The notes: a model not told the origin generated them from the letters alone. Counted from the first letter of the stretch, positions 47,932 through 59,754 are shown. The stretch: 64,000 nucleotides of DNA from Nemania diffusa (GCA_038501195.1 JBBPUQ010000001.1:4464001-4528000); one strand, 5' to 3'. Numbers and translations: made by a program.

Positions 47932-49381
47932 TGACGGTGACGGTGACAGCGTCACAGCCCATGTGTAATCCACAACCCACCATCCACCATCCACCAGCCG
48001 GCCTCAACCCGAGGGGAGGGGAGGAAGCGAGGAGGAGGGTGGGGACGGCGCTCGCTAGCCAGTCATCGAACGTATCTACAGTGTCCGTTTCGAGGTCGGC
48101 ATAGCACACAACAGCCCAGTGGCTATTTAAGGTCACTCATGTATGTATGCGTACATACTTATATAGGTACGACGTGTTGTAGGTAGGTAGCATTGAGGGG
48201 AGCGGGTGGTTCAGCCTCTTCGGAAATACCTCGCCGGCGGGAATATGTATACACCAGGTCCTGTAAGTTACAAGTAAGTAGAAGTGCACTTTATTGTCGC
48301 AACCCTTGTTGCCATGTGGTCGTGACACATCCGGACGGGCAGCCTCCAGCCAGGACTCCATCCAGTGTTGGTGTGTGGCTGGCGCTTCCCGCGCTGACGC
48401 ATTTCATCTGATCTCAGTATACCTTTGCGTACTGGACTTGTTTATGTAGGTACCTACATAAGGCATGCTGCAAGAATGCACTCTATAACCTAATGAACCA
48501 CCAGCAGCTACGAGATTGGGAGCGTATCTCGAGCTTAATCCTACAGACTCAAAAGCCAACTCCACGTCGCTATAGTGGCCACTTACACGGCACCTACCAA
48601 CCTACACTACCTACTTATCTAGGTAGTACTCAGCCAAGCCTCGGTGCTTCCCAACATTCATCGGCCCTATGCGTATATAGTATACCTACTAAGTGAAAGG
48701 CTTACTACATCATCCATCAGCATTCCCTTCTCTTCCTCCACGCGTCAGTTGATACTGCTTGCAGCCGGCTTACGCATTCCAGAGTCCAGAGTCCTTCTTC
48801 AAGAATACATACCCCAAGGTTTCCTCGAGAGGGCCCAGGAATCCGATCGCCACATGAATTCGTGGCGTGTGTGGCATTGGAGGTAGTCAGTTGTACGTCT
48901 TTAATCTAAAAAAACAGCCAGCCCGGGCCGAATACAGGGTATGCGTACAGCTGTGAGACCTACGAATGACGCGCGGTCATAATCCTGAATCCGCAAGTTT
49001 GCGTTCTTGTTTGTCTTTTTCTTCTTTTTTAAGAAATGTAAACTTACCTGAATATATATATTATCAAAAATCAAGAAAAAAAAGAAGTCTTTTACACTAC
49101 GTTACGACCAGTGGCAATGATGATAACACGTTCCCTTAGCTGGCGAGTAAACTTTCTGTGTGACATGCCAAATAAAGCCAGGTGCATATTCTCGGTGTCT
49201 TCTAAAAGCGGTATACGTTCTCGCCACGAACAAATACAGTATCTCGCAGCAACGATCCGATAACGAGGCTTACCCAATCAATAGCCTAAGTACGGAAGAG
49301 ACCTCTTGCCATATGTAGATATTCTAATATCTCTAATCAGCTGACCCTTTTTTTGATACAAAATCGTGTATCCTTCCAAGA

Positions 49382-49989
49382 TCACTTCGCCACAGGCGGG
49401 AACGACGGCGGCATGGCCTCAAAAGTCTTGGACTCCTCGATGGCGCCGACCCAGTCAGCTCTCCCCTTGCAGTAGTATTCCAGCTCAGGCTTGAAGGCAG
49501 CCTTGTCGCCGTCGATGATGCCGACGGGCACGACGAGGGTGTCCAGGTGGCTCGCCCGCTGAACCCTGACGGGGCTGCCGCACTTCCCGCAAAAGGACCG
49601 TAGGAGCACCCGGCCCGAGTCCGGGCTCGTATCCTCGTATGTCTTCAGCACCGACGGCTCGGACTCGGTGAACGTGACTTGCTGTCGCCGCCCCATATTA
49701 GCTGGCGAACTTGCGTGTTTTTATCCAGGCGGGTGTCATATATAGATAGGGGGCGAGAAAAGGGGGCCGCCTCCGGAGAGTGGCGTAGTCGTGTGCATTT
49801 GCGCGCCGGGGCTAAGGCGGTAGCAGAAACCGTCATACGCACCTCGGTCTTGTAGGCGGCGAGTGAGCCGAAGAGGCCACCAGTGAATTTCTGGCACGAA
49901 GAGCAGTGGCACAGATTCTTCATAAACGGGTCCCCGCGCATCTCGAGCTTGACGCCGCCACAGAGGCAAGAGGCGTTTCTGACAGACAT
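49382..49989 (-). CDS. GFA-family zinc-binding protein (formaldehyde-activating-like)
   Basis: Two exons, 49989-49843 and 49681-49382, with a 161-nt phase-0 intron (GTGCGT donor, CGACAG acceptor, branch GCTAAT). The product is 148 aa. It carries the cysteine pattern of the GFA/CENP-V fold: C-L-C-G-G-V (Cys8, Cys10), C-H-C-S-S-C (Cys27, 29, 32) and C-G-K-C (Cys80, Cys83), binding zinc. Bacterial GFA was linked to glutathione-formaldehyde adduct formation, but most fungal members have no proven reaction, so the function is open. It stands alone with no linked formaldehyde pathway gene. Confidence 0.9.
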
Positions 49990-51099
49990 GGTGGCTACGG
50001 TAGCTTGCTCTTACTTATGGTTTCGAGAAGGACAAATTGCCTACCCTGGTTGCCACAACGCCCGGGGATAAACAGCAACGGCCGAAAGGAGGGGGGGACA
50101 AGAATGGATCCACCGGCACACTACACGTAAGTGCTTGTATGAGGTAGGGAGGTAACGTTATTTATTTCCTGCAATAGCCGTTGTTTTGTTGAGGCCGTGA
50201 TCTTACACCGGAGTTTCAAAACACGCTCACCCAAACGCCAGAACATCGACAGCATTTCTCTCACAAGGTACTACGTATATGGTATGTCTTCAGGTTTACG
50301 TAGTACCAACGAGATTCAATATTATAGAGGAAGGTGATTGGCTGCCCACACATTCACCCACACATCTATCCGTACATCTAAACCGTGAGTTAGCATACCT
50401 ATATACTTATAAGTAGATACTCATTTCACAATCGGCAACAAACCCTTCGCTGGTTCAGTTGACTACTGAGTCTGCCGAGTCCGCCATGTTGAGGTAGCGA
50501 ATCTCCTACATAGCTCGGACTTGTCGTTTTCGGTCACTTCAGTCGACAAAGGGGATCTCCGGCCCCCGGGTTGAAGGCCCTAACCCCCTGCTAATACATG
50601 AATAGAATATCAAATAGAATATGTTTCATAAGTTTCTATAGATGTGCACTAGAGAAGTCCCATGCATGAGCTCGGTATATCGCCTGAATCTACTACGGTA
50701 GCATCAGAGTTGTTTGATAATACTCTAACAACACCCTTTTGGTCTTAGAGATATAAAAGTCATCAGAGATAAGAATAGGATCGTATCATCAATTCATCGC
50801 GCTGTATGTCTGCCTAGTCTGTGTTCCATAGTAAACCTATAAAAAACAAATCCACACGGCATATTCCCTCTTAAACGATCAAGGCCATATACCATATATC
50901 ATGTATCAAATGATGCATTGCTCAACGCAGCAAGCCCTGTAAATCCTAACTAACGCAGTCGCGAGTTTGGGATACAACGATGCGCTAACGACTCCTCCGC
51001 TCGAACGACGATAGTATGTAGGCGCATATCGAACTGGGTATCAGTAAAACATGTCGAGAAAGGGCGGTTGTCCGATTTGTCGACTCCGGTGAGGTTGTT
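49990..51099. other. Intergenic region without a gene
   Basis: About 1.1 kb. Nothing coding was seen. The right half is AT-rich and probably holds the 3' untranslated region of the minus-strand gene ending at 51100. ACTACGTATATGG repeats occur near 50270-50305. Confidence 0.5.
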
Positions 51100-52264
51100 T
51101 CAACTGGCAATGCAACAGAGAAGGTGTAATAGTTGGCCGCAAATTTCCCCGGGACTATTGCTCTCCCGTGTCTCATCACTCGAATCAGACGACCAGCCTG
51201 GGGAGCTCTCAATGTCTGCATCGTAGCTGCCATCCATGCCCGTATGACTGTGACGTCGAGCTGCAGCACGTGTCTGCGCCCTCCACTGCATATCGCCCGC
51301 GTCGGCATCACCAGCAGCACCCTCTACCTGTCGACTTTTCTTGCGGGCGGGCTTCTCATCCTCCGAATCGCTTTCGTATTTATAGGTAGAATTAGGATTC
51401 CCCTTTCTCTTTCTCTTGTTGGATTTCTTCTTTGGTCGGGGTTGTTCATCGTTGATATGTTCCTCAAGTGCACCGTACACTCTGATTCCATTACTGTCAT
51501 GGATGATTTGAAGAGGAAGTACTCCTATCTCTGAGTCTGCTGCAGCTCCCTCATCAGAGTTAGACATGAATTCATATCTACGGCACGCGCGAGTCTGGTC
51601 CTCCTTGCGTGATTTCAATACCATATGAAGATCTTCTTCATTCTCGATCCCCTCGTCGCCAATTTTAGGTTGCCAGACCTCTGTGCTTTCAGGGTCTGTG
51701 TATGGGCTGTGATCGTCGTCGTCGTTGTATAGACCATTCCCATCTGACATTTCGCCCTTGATGAAATCACTATACGAGCCATCTTCTTTAGCATCGTAGA
51801 AGAGATGCTGAATCGTATCTGGAGAAAAATAGGTAAATACGCGTTTTCAAGTTATAAATACAAAAACAGATAAAGGGCGGGAAATGCTTACTGTATACAG
51901 CATTCGATGGGTATGAAGCATGTAGAACGCTATAGAAGCGTTGGCGGCGTTGCTCGACGCTGGCCGCGCTGTATATCCATTTTCTGACGTCGGTTTCGGG
52001 TAGTTCATCCACATCAAACTGGTGGGTTGTACTTTCTGGCTTCTGCGTGGTCGCTGCTTCCACGTTCTGGTCTTCATGTTCTGTCTTATCCTGAGCTTCT
52101 TGTGACTCGAGCGGCTTCTTATGTTCCTGGGGTTGAAGCTGCTGGTGGTGGTAATTAACAGCCATGGCGGTTCCCCTGTTGGAAACGGGTGTGCTTGGCG
52201 GTGTGGATTGCTGGGCCAGGTGTGCAGACTGATCCTGCTGTTTGGAAGGAACGGTAATATCCAT
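51100..52264 (-). CDS. Unknown protein, probably nuclear
   Basis: Two exons, 52264-51892 and 51818-51100, joined by a 73-nt phase-1 intron (GTAAGC donor, CTCCAG acceptor); 363 aa. ATG at 52264 (M-D-I-T-V-P-S) is the first in frame. The head is rich in Gln, Ser and Pro. Residues about 94-150 look ordered (D-V-D-E-L-P-E-T-D-V-R-K-W-I-Y, then I-Q-H-L-F-Y-D-A-K-E-D-G). A basic nuclear-localisation signal lies at about 252-264 (P-K-K-K then K-R-K-R-K). The tail is acidic/Ser-rich. No domain recognised. A further 3' intron near 51130 cannot be excluded, so the last 20 residues are less certain. Confidence 0.75.
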
Positions 52265-54147
52265 TGTGATTATTCGCCAATATGAGATGTAGTTGAAGTT
52301 TGGATTTATTGTGGATATAGAGAGAGTGTGTGTAGATGTAGATGGAGCGTAGTTGTAGATGTGGATGTGGAAGGTGTGAGTGTTGAAGTCTAGGCAGGTA
52401 GAAGGGAGACGAGGAGCACTCAAGAGAAGTAGACGGATATGTTAGTCAGGAATTAACTTCTTGGCTATTTGTTTACACCGTAGCCTTGGGTCATGTTGGT
52501 GTTGATGGGTACGGCGTAGGTAATTACGCGTACTCGAGTGTTGCTATGCGACGAAGCACACCATTGAAGTTAATGGGTTCAGGTAGCTGCGTGATGGAAG
52601 CTTAAATACCCTTGGGTATTGAGCCACCTTGGTAACTGTATCTAGTGACCAGGTGTGCGTGGTGATAGAATAATCAGGTAGTTGTGTGTGTTACAGGAGT
52701 CAAGTTGCAGGTGCTAGCGTTGATGGAGACGAGGAAGGGTGAGTAAAAGGGTAGAACGTGGCCAAAGGACTACTTGCATGGAGTTCAAGGTATGACGAGG
52801 TCAAGGAACAAGTGCCTCTGCTAGATGAGTACGTAGGTAGTGAATACTCAAGTAGATGTCTATGTGTAGATGTGTAGTGAATGGAAGTGTGAGGTAGGTG
52901 AGTGAGGCAAGGAAGGTGAGGGGGTAGGGGAAGTAGGGAGATACGCACATGTAAGTAGGAAGCAGGATGCACTAATCGATCGTGAAACTCCTCGATAAAA
53001 ACAAATAGCCTCGTCGTCACATGCCGAAGTACGTAGGTTTTATACAGAATATGACCTAAACCCTTTTCTAGTGATATTCGAGAGGGCCGGCTAACGTCAT
53101 CTATACTCTAGTAGCTCTTGTTACGCCCTCCTAGTTCCTCTATATAGGCACTTATGATGATACCGCAGCGCGTAAAGTTATTACCAGACAGGGCGGAGTT
53201 TGAATTACAATAGAAACGTTTGAAGTACAAGTTTCAAGTATCAACCCTCATGATAGCTCATCCCAGCACTAAATTCCGCCTTTTGCAGTATTAAACACTT
53301 GGTACAACGACATTTACTTACTTCCCGCGATAATTTGGCAGTCTCTGTAGTCTGAAATAAGAATTTCGCTTTTCTTTACTAAATGCCAATATTGTATTTA
53401 TCATTAATATTACAATTTCAGTAAAATAAAATATCAAAAATAAGGATGTATTTTAAGTATAAATTTTTATTCTCCTTTTTACGATGGTTTGGTAGCACGA
53501 TAATAATTGTGTATTAGACAAACACAAATACCAGATATAGAGAGACGCCGGCCTGGACATGATCGCGATGAATAGATTGGCTCTTGTTGACAGGAAACTC
53601 AAGCGTTAGACTGCGCAATACGACCCTATCTAGGTAGACATGTCTCTACGGAACCCAACGCCTTTATTTGGATTGTTGCCATACTTACCACATCTGCCTT
53701 TGATAGCTTATAAGATGTCGTGAATCCCTCCTATTCCCTTTTAATAAGATATTGATTGGAATTAATGGTAGTTTGAAGTACCTTTACTTTGTATTATCTT
53801 TATGGTATTCATATCAGCTTGATGTGAGATAAAAAGCATTGACAGCACCTTAAATCACTGACTCTAATCCAACCTTGGTGAGGTAAGGGTCACATAAAAG
53901 AACTTATTATATAGAGCACAAGTACCTATATGTGGGATATAATTTCCACAACCTAAAACTTCCAGTCCTCGGGGCTTCTATACAGTTACTCAACATCTGG
54001 AGCTCACATTCATCGAGTGAGAAAGTAGGGGCCCTGTGGCTTTTATAAGATGGTGATTTGTACTTACGCTTACTCATATGTATATACACGGAAACAAAAG
54101 CTTTCCTCCCTCAGTTTCTGCTCTACAGCTACTTCCATAACAAAGTA
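52265..54147. other. Intergenic region, AT-rich in the middle
   Basis: The first 0.7 kb is the likely leader and promoter of the minus-strand gene and contains repeated TGTGTAGATGTAG-type units (52325-52380, 52850-52880). The minus-strand open frame 52700-53020 begins with GTG and is not called. From about 53340 to 53520 the DNA is strongly AT-rich. Confidence 0.5.
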
Positions 54148-55312
54148 TCAGGCATACGGAGGCGGCGCTTCTCCTGGTTTACCTGGTGTTGACTGGGGTG
54201 CGTCACCCTCTGCCAGACGCCTAAATATACTCTGGCGCACCTTCTGTAGATCCCCCCTTGCTGTGTTCAATAAATCGGACTGGGTATTTAACTGCCGCTC
54301 CGAGGCCTGAAAACGTTGCTTCGCTGCTGTTGATTGGGCCAGCAGTGCCTGTTGACATCGCTGGACCTCGGCGCGTGAAGCCTTGATTTTATCATGAAAC
54401 TCCATGTCGGAAAATATGTTATCGAAGAGGACGTCGCTGAAGAGATTCCCCTGAGCGATGTTCACGGGCGGCAGATTCCTTACCTCGGGCGAGACGTGCT
54501 GTGCCTGCATAACCAGCATCTGGGCCTGGACGATATTCATCTCAGCTCTGTGCAGAGCAGATCGCTCCATCATGTCGGCGCCCGCGCCTCCGCCGAACAT
54601 GTCCAGCCGCGAGGCATCAAGAGCATCTTCGATGTCGAGTAAGGCAGACTGTATGCGCTTGACGGCCTCATCTAAGATGTACTGCACTTTGCGGTCTGCC
54701 TCTAGCTTGCCGCAAGAGTTATTGTAAACCTGTAGGGCGCTTTCCACATTACGCTCAGCATCGTCTTCCTCGGGGAAGGATGGCGTGGGACCCTGGAAGA
54801 TGCTGGCATAAAGGGCGTCGAGCTCGCTCTGAGCTGCCGCACGGCGCGCGCAGTCTTGTTCGACGGTCTGCTGTACGCCGAGCGCTTCGGCCCTCATGCT
54901 CTTTAGGTTCTCCTCGAGCGTGGTAGCTTGATGCAACTTTTGAAGAACCTATGCCGAATTAGCCTAGACATGCTCGGTCTTGTAGTCGTCAGCAGGAAAT
55001 CCATACGTCAAAATACTCCCTTTCTTCTTTCTCAGCTCTGGCTGCAAACTTTTCTTTGTTGCCGGTAACTTTGTATGCCCATCGTTTCATTACAGAGTCG
55101 CGATACTTTTCGTGGTCCTTGTGTTCCTTCCACTTCTCATGCCCTAAAAGGGCAAGACGCTTTTTCACATCCTGCAGTTGGCCATCGAGGTCTAGGATGT
55201 AGCGTTTCTGTTGCTCAAGCGCTAATGGGGCGTTGTCTGTTTGCGAGAGGATATCGAGTAACTGCTGGTTGCGGGGTGCAGCGTTCTGAAGTTGGCCTCT
55301 GATTGATGCCAT
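54148..55312 (-). CDS. Coiled-coil protein of unknown function
   Basis: Two exons, 55312-55007 and 54948-54148, with a 59-nt phase-0 intron (GTATGG donor, GCATAG acceptor); 368 aa. ATG at 55312 (M-A-S-I-R-G-Q-L) is chosen because the upstream in-frame start is GTG. It is nearly all helical and heptad-like (L-L-D-I-L-S-Q, Q-Q-K-R-Y-I-L-D-L, then long stretches rich in Glu, Gln, Lys, Ala), with a short Gly-rich break (G-G-G-A-G-A) near the middle. It ends in P-G-E-A-P-P-P-Y-A, a P-P-x-Y-like tail that could bind WW domains. No known family recognised. The palindromic element lies about 0.2 kb upstream. Confidence 0.85.
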
Positions 55313-55520
55313 CGTGATCTTCACGTTTAGAGTAATGCGTTAAACTGGATGTCTCGAGACAAATGTGAGCGAAATCGCGCCCATCTTCCTCCTTTATTAA
55401 TATTGGTATTAAGTAGAATAGGAGTGCAGGTAATCTTATTTGCGATCCTTGAGGAGGACAAACAGAACACCGCCACCAACCTTGTGTCTCTTGGCTTACA
55501 GCAATTGGTTTAAGGCGCAG

Positions 55521-56311
55521 CAGTAGGGAGGGCCATACGTACATATACCGACAAAACTATTTTTTCTCCAATTCCGTTTTTAGAAAACAGTTTGCAAAAT
55601 AAAAAGACAATAATACAAAAACAATAGTTTATATATGTATATATTCTTAGCTTAACTAGCCTTATTATTAGTTTAATTAATATAAATAGACCTGATTAAC
55701 TTAACTGCATTTAATTGACTTAACTGCATTTGATTGATTTGATTGTACTGGATTGATTTGACCGCACTTGATTGATTTGATTGATTTGATTGACTTGACT
55801 AGACTAGACCTGACTGACCTACTAACTCCACTGACTGGACCTACTGACTGGATTAGACCTACTGACTGGACTGGACTTGACTGGACCTAACTGGACTTAA
55901 CTGACCTACTACCTACGCATAAGTAATTTAACCAGACTTAACTAACCTATTGATTTAATTGACTTAAGTCTAGTTAAGTCCAGTCCAGTCAGTAGGTCTA
56001 ATCCAGTCAGTGGGTCCAGTCCAGTTAGTAGGTCAGTCAGGTCTAGTCTAGTCAAGTCAATCAAATCAATCAAATCAATCAAGTGCAGTCAAATCAATCA
56101 AATGCAGTCAAGTCAATTAAATGCAGTTAAGTCAATTAGGTCTATTTATATTAATTAAATTAATAATAAAGGTAATTAAGCTAGAAATATACACATATAT
56201 AAACTATTGTTTTTGTATTATTGTCTTTTTATTTTGCAAACTGCTTTCTAAAAACGAAAATTGGAGAAAACATAGTTTTGTCGGTGTATGTACGTATGGC
56301 CCACCGTCCAG
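55521..56311. mobile_element. 0.79-kb palindromic (foldback) element
   Basis: Two inverted arms of about 370 bp meet near 55915. The outer part (GGGCCATACGTACATA, then CCGACAAAACTAT) matches its partner closely; the main length difference is about 19 extra bases in the left arm near 55750, and most other differences are transitions. The inner arms are degenerate arrays of TTGATTTGA and GACTGGACCTACT units. The outermost ends, CAGTAGGGAGGGCC and its partner, match imperfectly and are flanked by CAG on both sides, a possible 3-bp duplication. No transposase. Consistent with a foldback/MITE-like element; the type is not assigned. Confidence 0.7.
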
Positions 56312-57127
56312 CAGCCTAGGCAGAATCGCCTTCAATATCTGATGGTGATCAGTGATTCGACACTTTACGCGGTAAATACATATTTAGTTGGCTGCGCCAC
56401 ACGAAGAGGATCAATCGTAGGCTTGCACCCACCGATCTGTCGCTAACGAGGTTAGATCAACTGATAGACAGTTGGTAAACCTTGAACTAATATCAGACGG
56501 CCTGTGTATTTTAGCGGATACAATTAGAGGTATGTAAACTTTGATATAAACTTATTCGGGCTATGGTAGGATTGGCTTTGAAGAGTTAATAGGCTGTCAT
56601 AACTTTGGATTTTGACGAGGGCTCAATATTGCCACAATCCTGCCTAGGCTAGGTCACCGGACACTTACAATGCTACATTAAAGGAAGAGATGTAGATTGA
56701 CGAGTATAGTTAGTGCTAGATAGAATATAGGAATTGAAGATAGTCATAGAACAAATGGCGAAGTAGTTCATATTGGAAATTGGAGATACTGGAAATTAGA
56801 TTGCTAGTCTCTACGGAACCTACGAGATAGGTTTTAGCATCCCAGGAATATGGATCTTTTAGTAAGACTGCGAGTGTTTGCTTCAGGTCAATAGTTCATA
56901 TTGAAATCTTGCCTATTGAAAAGAGTGACCATTGTAGAAATAGTTCGCAATAGAAAACGCAGGTATTGGTAGTAGGGTAGGTAATTCGGACACCCGCCGC
57001 TCCCACCGTGTATGTACGTACCACCTGCTTAAATACTATTTAGACACTCTCACGCCAAACTGAGTACACTGTTAATCGCAAGTCAAATTTCTAAATAGTC
57101 AACCATAACACGAGTTCGGCAGGCGTC
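56312..57127. other. Gene-free flank of the palindromic element
   Basis: AT-rich sequence containing repeated phrases about TTGAAAATT/GGAAATTGGAGAT. No gene or clear repeat boundary seen. Confidence 0.45.
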
Positions 57128-57715
57128 ATGAACTCTTTTGTGGACGAGGTTCGTCGCCTGCGGGCTACCTACAAGAAGCAGCGCGAAGCCACCAGACTGG
57201 TGCCACCGGCCGGCCGTAGATGACATTAACGGAATGACTTACTGGTATGAGTCGGGCGACGGCGACAGCGACGCGGCCGAGCCTCAGGTTGTTCAGTTGG
57301 CTGATGTTCCCGGGACGCTCTCTGGTGCCATTCTCCAGCTTGACGCCAATCTGCTATTGCGCTAGGATAGCTACGACATCACCGGTAACGACACTCGCCC
57401 CGTGGCGTCGCGGCCACTGCCTGACTTCCAGGACGATTCCGAGGACACCAGCGACACCCTCGCCACCCTCCCTGTCGTTGCCGTTGATCCCACCAGCATT
57501 TCGTTAAGAAGGGCAAATTCGCCCGCGAGATCCATAGCCTTATTGCTTGCCAGACCGGGTCTTGCCCGGGAACACGCGGGTCTCCCCGTTATCCGGCTGC
57601 TTGGGAGGTCGTGCCAAGGCGAACTTGTCTTCGAAACGCTGGTCCCTCGATATGTCCTGGTCGCAGTTCACCCATTGTCCACCTACAAGGACTGGATCCT
57701 CCGGCTTGGATGAGA
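57128..57715 (+). pseudogene. GC-rich broken coding relic
   Basis: Starts with a clean ATG-initiated frame (M-N-S-F-V-D-E-V-R-R-L-R) that stops at codon 32; a coding-like stretch then continues in another frame (V-D-D-I-N-G-M-T-Y-W-Y, L-A-D-V-P-G-T-L-S-G-A), stops at TAG 57363-57365, resumes in the same frame (D-S-Y-D-I-T-G-N-D) and seems to change frame again near 57510 (K-K-G-K-F-A-R-E-I-H). GC content is clearly higher than the flanks. No splice sites repair the breaks. I do not recognise the parent protein. Confidence 0.45.
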
Positions 57716-58639
57716 TCCGTAACATGGTAGAGATTCCAAATATTTCATAGTTCATTTGAGAAATATATTGAGTTTCATTCAACAGTTAGTGATGATTCTT
57801 TCAGTCCTTGGGTAAAGTACTTAACTTATTACATGGCGAAGCATCGAGAGACTTGGAGACACACATTTCTATCATTCCGCAGTTTAATCAGCGATCTGGG
57901 CTTGAACAGTCATTTCGTGGACTTTTGAGCATTATTATCATGACTCTATTGAGGTAATGCAGTCTTCAATCGACTATGGCCCGAGCTCATTGCATCGTGC
58001 CATGTACTAGAGCGAGCAACGGTTCAAGAGCGTCATGTTTTTTTTTTCAGCATGGATCTGTCTTGATGTGTCTAGCATGCTGAAACAACTGATTGGAAAG
58101 TTTGTTTAGGTCTCTTTGCTTCTGTTCTTCACTTCCGAGTCTCCGTCTATAGTATTGTCAGATATAAGGGATATTATCTTAACCGGAATATACACAATAC
58201 TCTCAATTCAACCTCAATGCATGCCATCGCTTACAATATCTGACACGATCAATACACCCTTGGACAGATAGTTTATGACTACTAGGCCTTAAATACTGCC
58301 CTTATTTATGCCTAGTTAATTAAGTATAAAAGATTTTGTTCATCGAAGTATATATAAATAAGCATGTGTATCGAGTCTTTCAGGGATGATTACATGGCTA
58401 CGGCAGGCCCCCGCAAATAAGCGCCGTCAGGATTTGAGTCCATCTACAGTAGGACAACTACGCTGTTCACATTTTTCATCCCTCTAGAGTCTAGAGTCCG
58501 CAGTTGATAAGTTAAGGCCTGGTTACTGGTACTGCATACCATACTTAGACGGTATAACCTCAGAGCTGGGGTTCAAGCTAACCGCTGTATCCTACATGTC
58601 GAGGGGACTAATATAGTTCCTTCAGCTAATCAAAGCGTC
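57716..58639. other. Intergenic region without a gene
   Basis: About 0.9 kb. Nothing coding was seen; it includes the 3' flank of the small gene ending at 58640. Confidence 0.5.
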
Positions 58640-59069
58640 TCAAGTGCTTTCTGCCTTGATCTTTGAAATCAGATCGAGTAAGTGCTTCTCCATCTCAGCC
58701 GTAACTCCTCTAGGGTAGTAATAAGAAGGCGGTTGCTGTCGAGGCAAGAGAGGATCTGCATAATCTCCTAGAGTTGCGCCTTTCGTTAGAAACTATGCTC
58801 GCTGTGGCTGATATCACCGCCGTATGGAAGTTTTTTTTTGGTGAATGAGCAAAGACCGCAAGCTGAAGGAAAACCTCACTGATATTGAATTTTTGGTCAG
58901 AGAGCCGACTTTTAGCGACCTCGACATCTTTGGCCTGTTTGTCGGCCCAGTCCATACCTTGAGAATCAGGAGTCTGGATTGCTTCATTGAAGGACTGGCT
59001 TGGAGTGTAAATAGGCCCCGGTATTCGCGAGGCGAATTGCGCAAACGGGTTTGTTGTGTGCTGCTGCAT
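58640..59069 (-). CDS. Small two-exon gene of unknown function
   Basis: Exons 59069-58880 and 58767-58640 join across a 112-nt phase-1 intron with a GTGAGG donor, a CTAAC branch point and a CTCTAG acceptor; 105 aa. The joined product is open to a TGA with length divisible by three. It starts M-Q-Q-H-T-T-N-P-F-A, has an acidic/polar middle (D-W-A-D-K-Q-A-K-D-V-E-V-A), then P-L-L-P-R-Q-Q-P-P-S-Y-Y-Y-P-R-G and a helical tail (E-M-E-K-H-L-L-D-L-I). There is no signal peptide or membrane segment. Not recognised. A GAG-GTTTTC donor would give another frame, but GTGAGG is the better donor. Confidence 0.6.
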
Positions 59070-59754
59070 GGTGTACTAAAGAACAGGATTAATCTCTGCA
59101 AACAAGTGATGCTGATGTTGAAGTGTAAATTTCGAGCTAGGTGGGATGATGGTGGAGGACGTACAGAATACAGTACCGTGGAGATATGGTTAGAGTAGAT
59201 TACGAATCAAATTCTCCGGTTTATCTCTCACTTAGTCTAATCAGTATGAGTGGTACAAAGGACGAGTTTGCCGAATTTCGATATCGTGAAGACAAGCACG
59301 TCTTAGAAAGCACTATAGCTATTAGAGGTATTTCAGCACTAGATTTAGGGATTTGAAGTTTGGCAGGTTAGGTGCCTATATGTACTTGTAGATGAGGTAT
59401 TCGTCTGGGTTACTAGCTCCCTAGACCTGCTTGTAGGTAACTACCTCGCAGTACTTAGGTAGGGATGAACCACAGACCCACCAAATCAAGTCCGTTTAGG
59501 TTAGTTAGGTAATTAGAGTCTAGCATCTCACCTAAATTAAATCGTAGCACTGGGGAATTAGAAACAACAATCACAACATGACAACGCGCAGAGCCTTTTG
59601 ATCACTGCATGCGAATAGCTTATTCCTATATATGTATATCATTCCACCTCGCTCCCAAGTCTGCCAATAACTACTCGCCCTGAACATCACAGAAATAGCG
59701 AATAGCCTGGTTCTTGTATGAAACCACCGACTGATTCGCATATATTTATACTTC

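Larger units (their letters stand above)
41960..49381. other. 7.4-kb spacer upstream of SCH9, no convincing gene
   Basis: The longest gene-free interval of the window. The nearest 1.7 kb may be SCH9 promoter and leader: a polypyrimidine tract on the transcript strand (42038-42062), a CAG run (42569-42598) and a candidate leader exon at 43456-43517. Between 43770 and 48700 it is crowded with TAGG/CCTA repeats. Open frames at 42160-42687, 45483-45864 and 47705-48136 lack coding features or proper starts. A G-rich motif lies at 47906-47931. Confidence 0.5.

Noticed and set aside
47705..48136. 143-codon minus-strand frame
   Set aside because: It begins with GTG and crosses a G-rich repeat; no ATG near its start and no domain.
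52700..53020. 106-codon minus-strand frame rich in Ser/Pro/His
   Set aside because: It starts with GTG and contains no ATG; low-complexity leader-like sequence.
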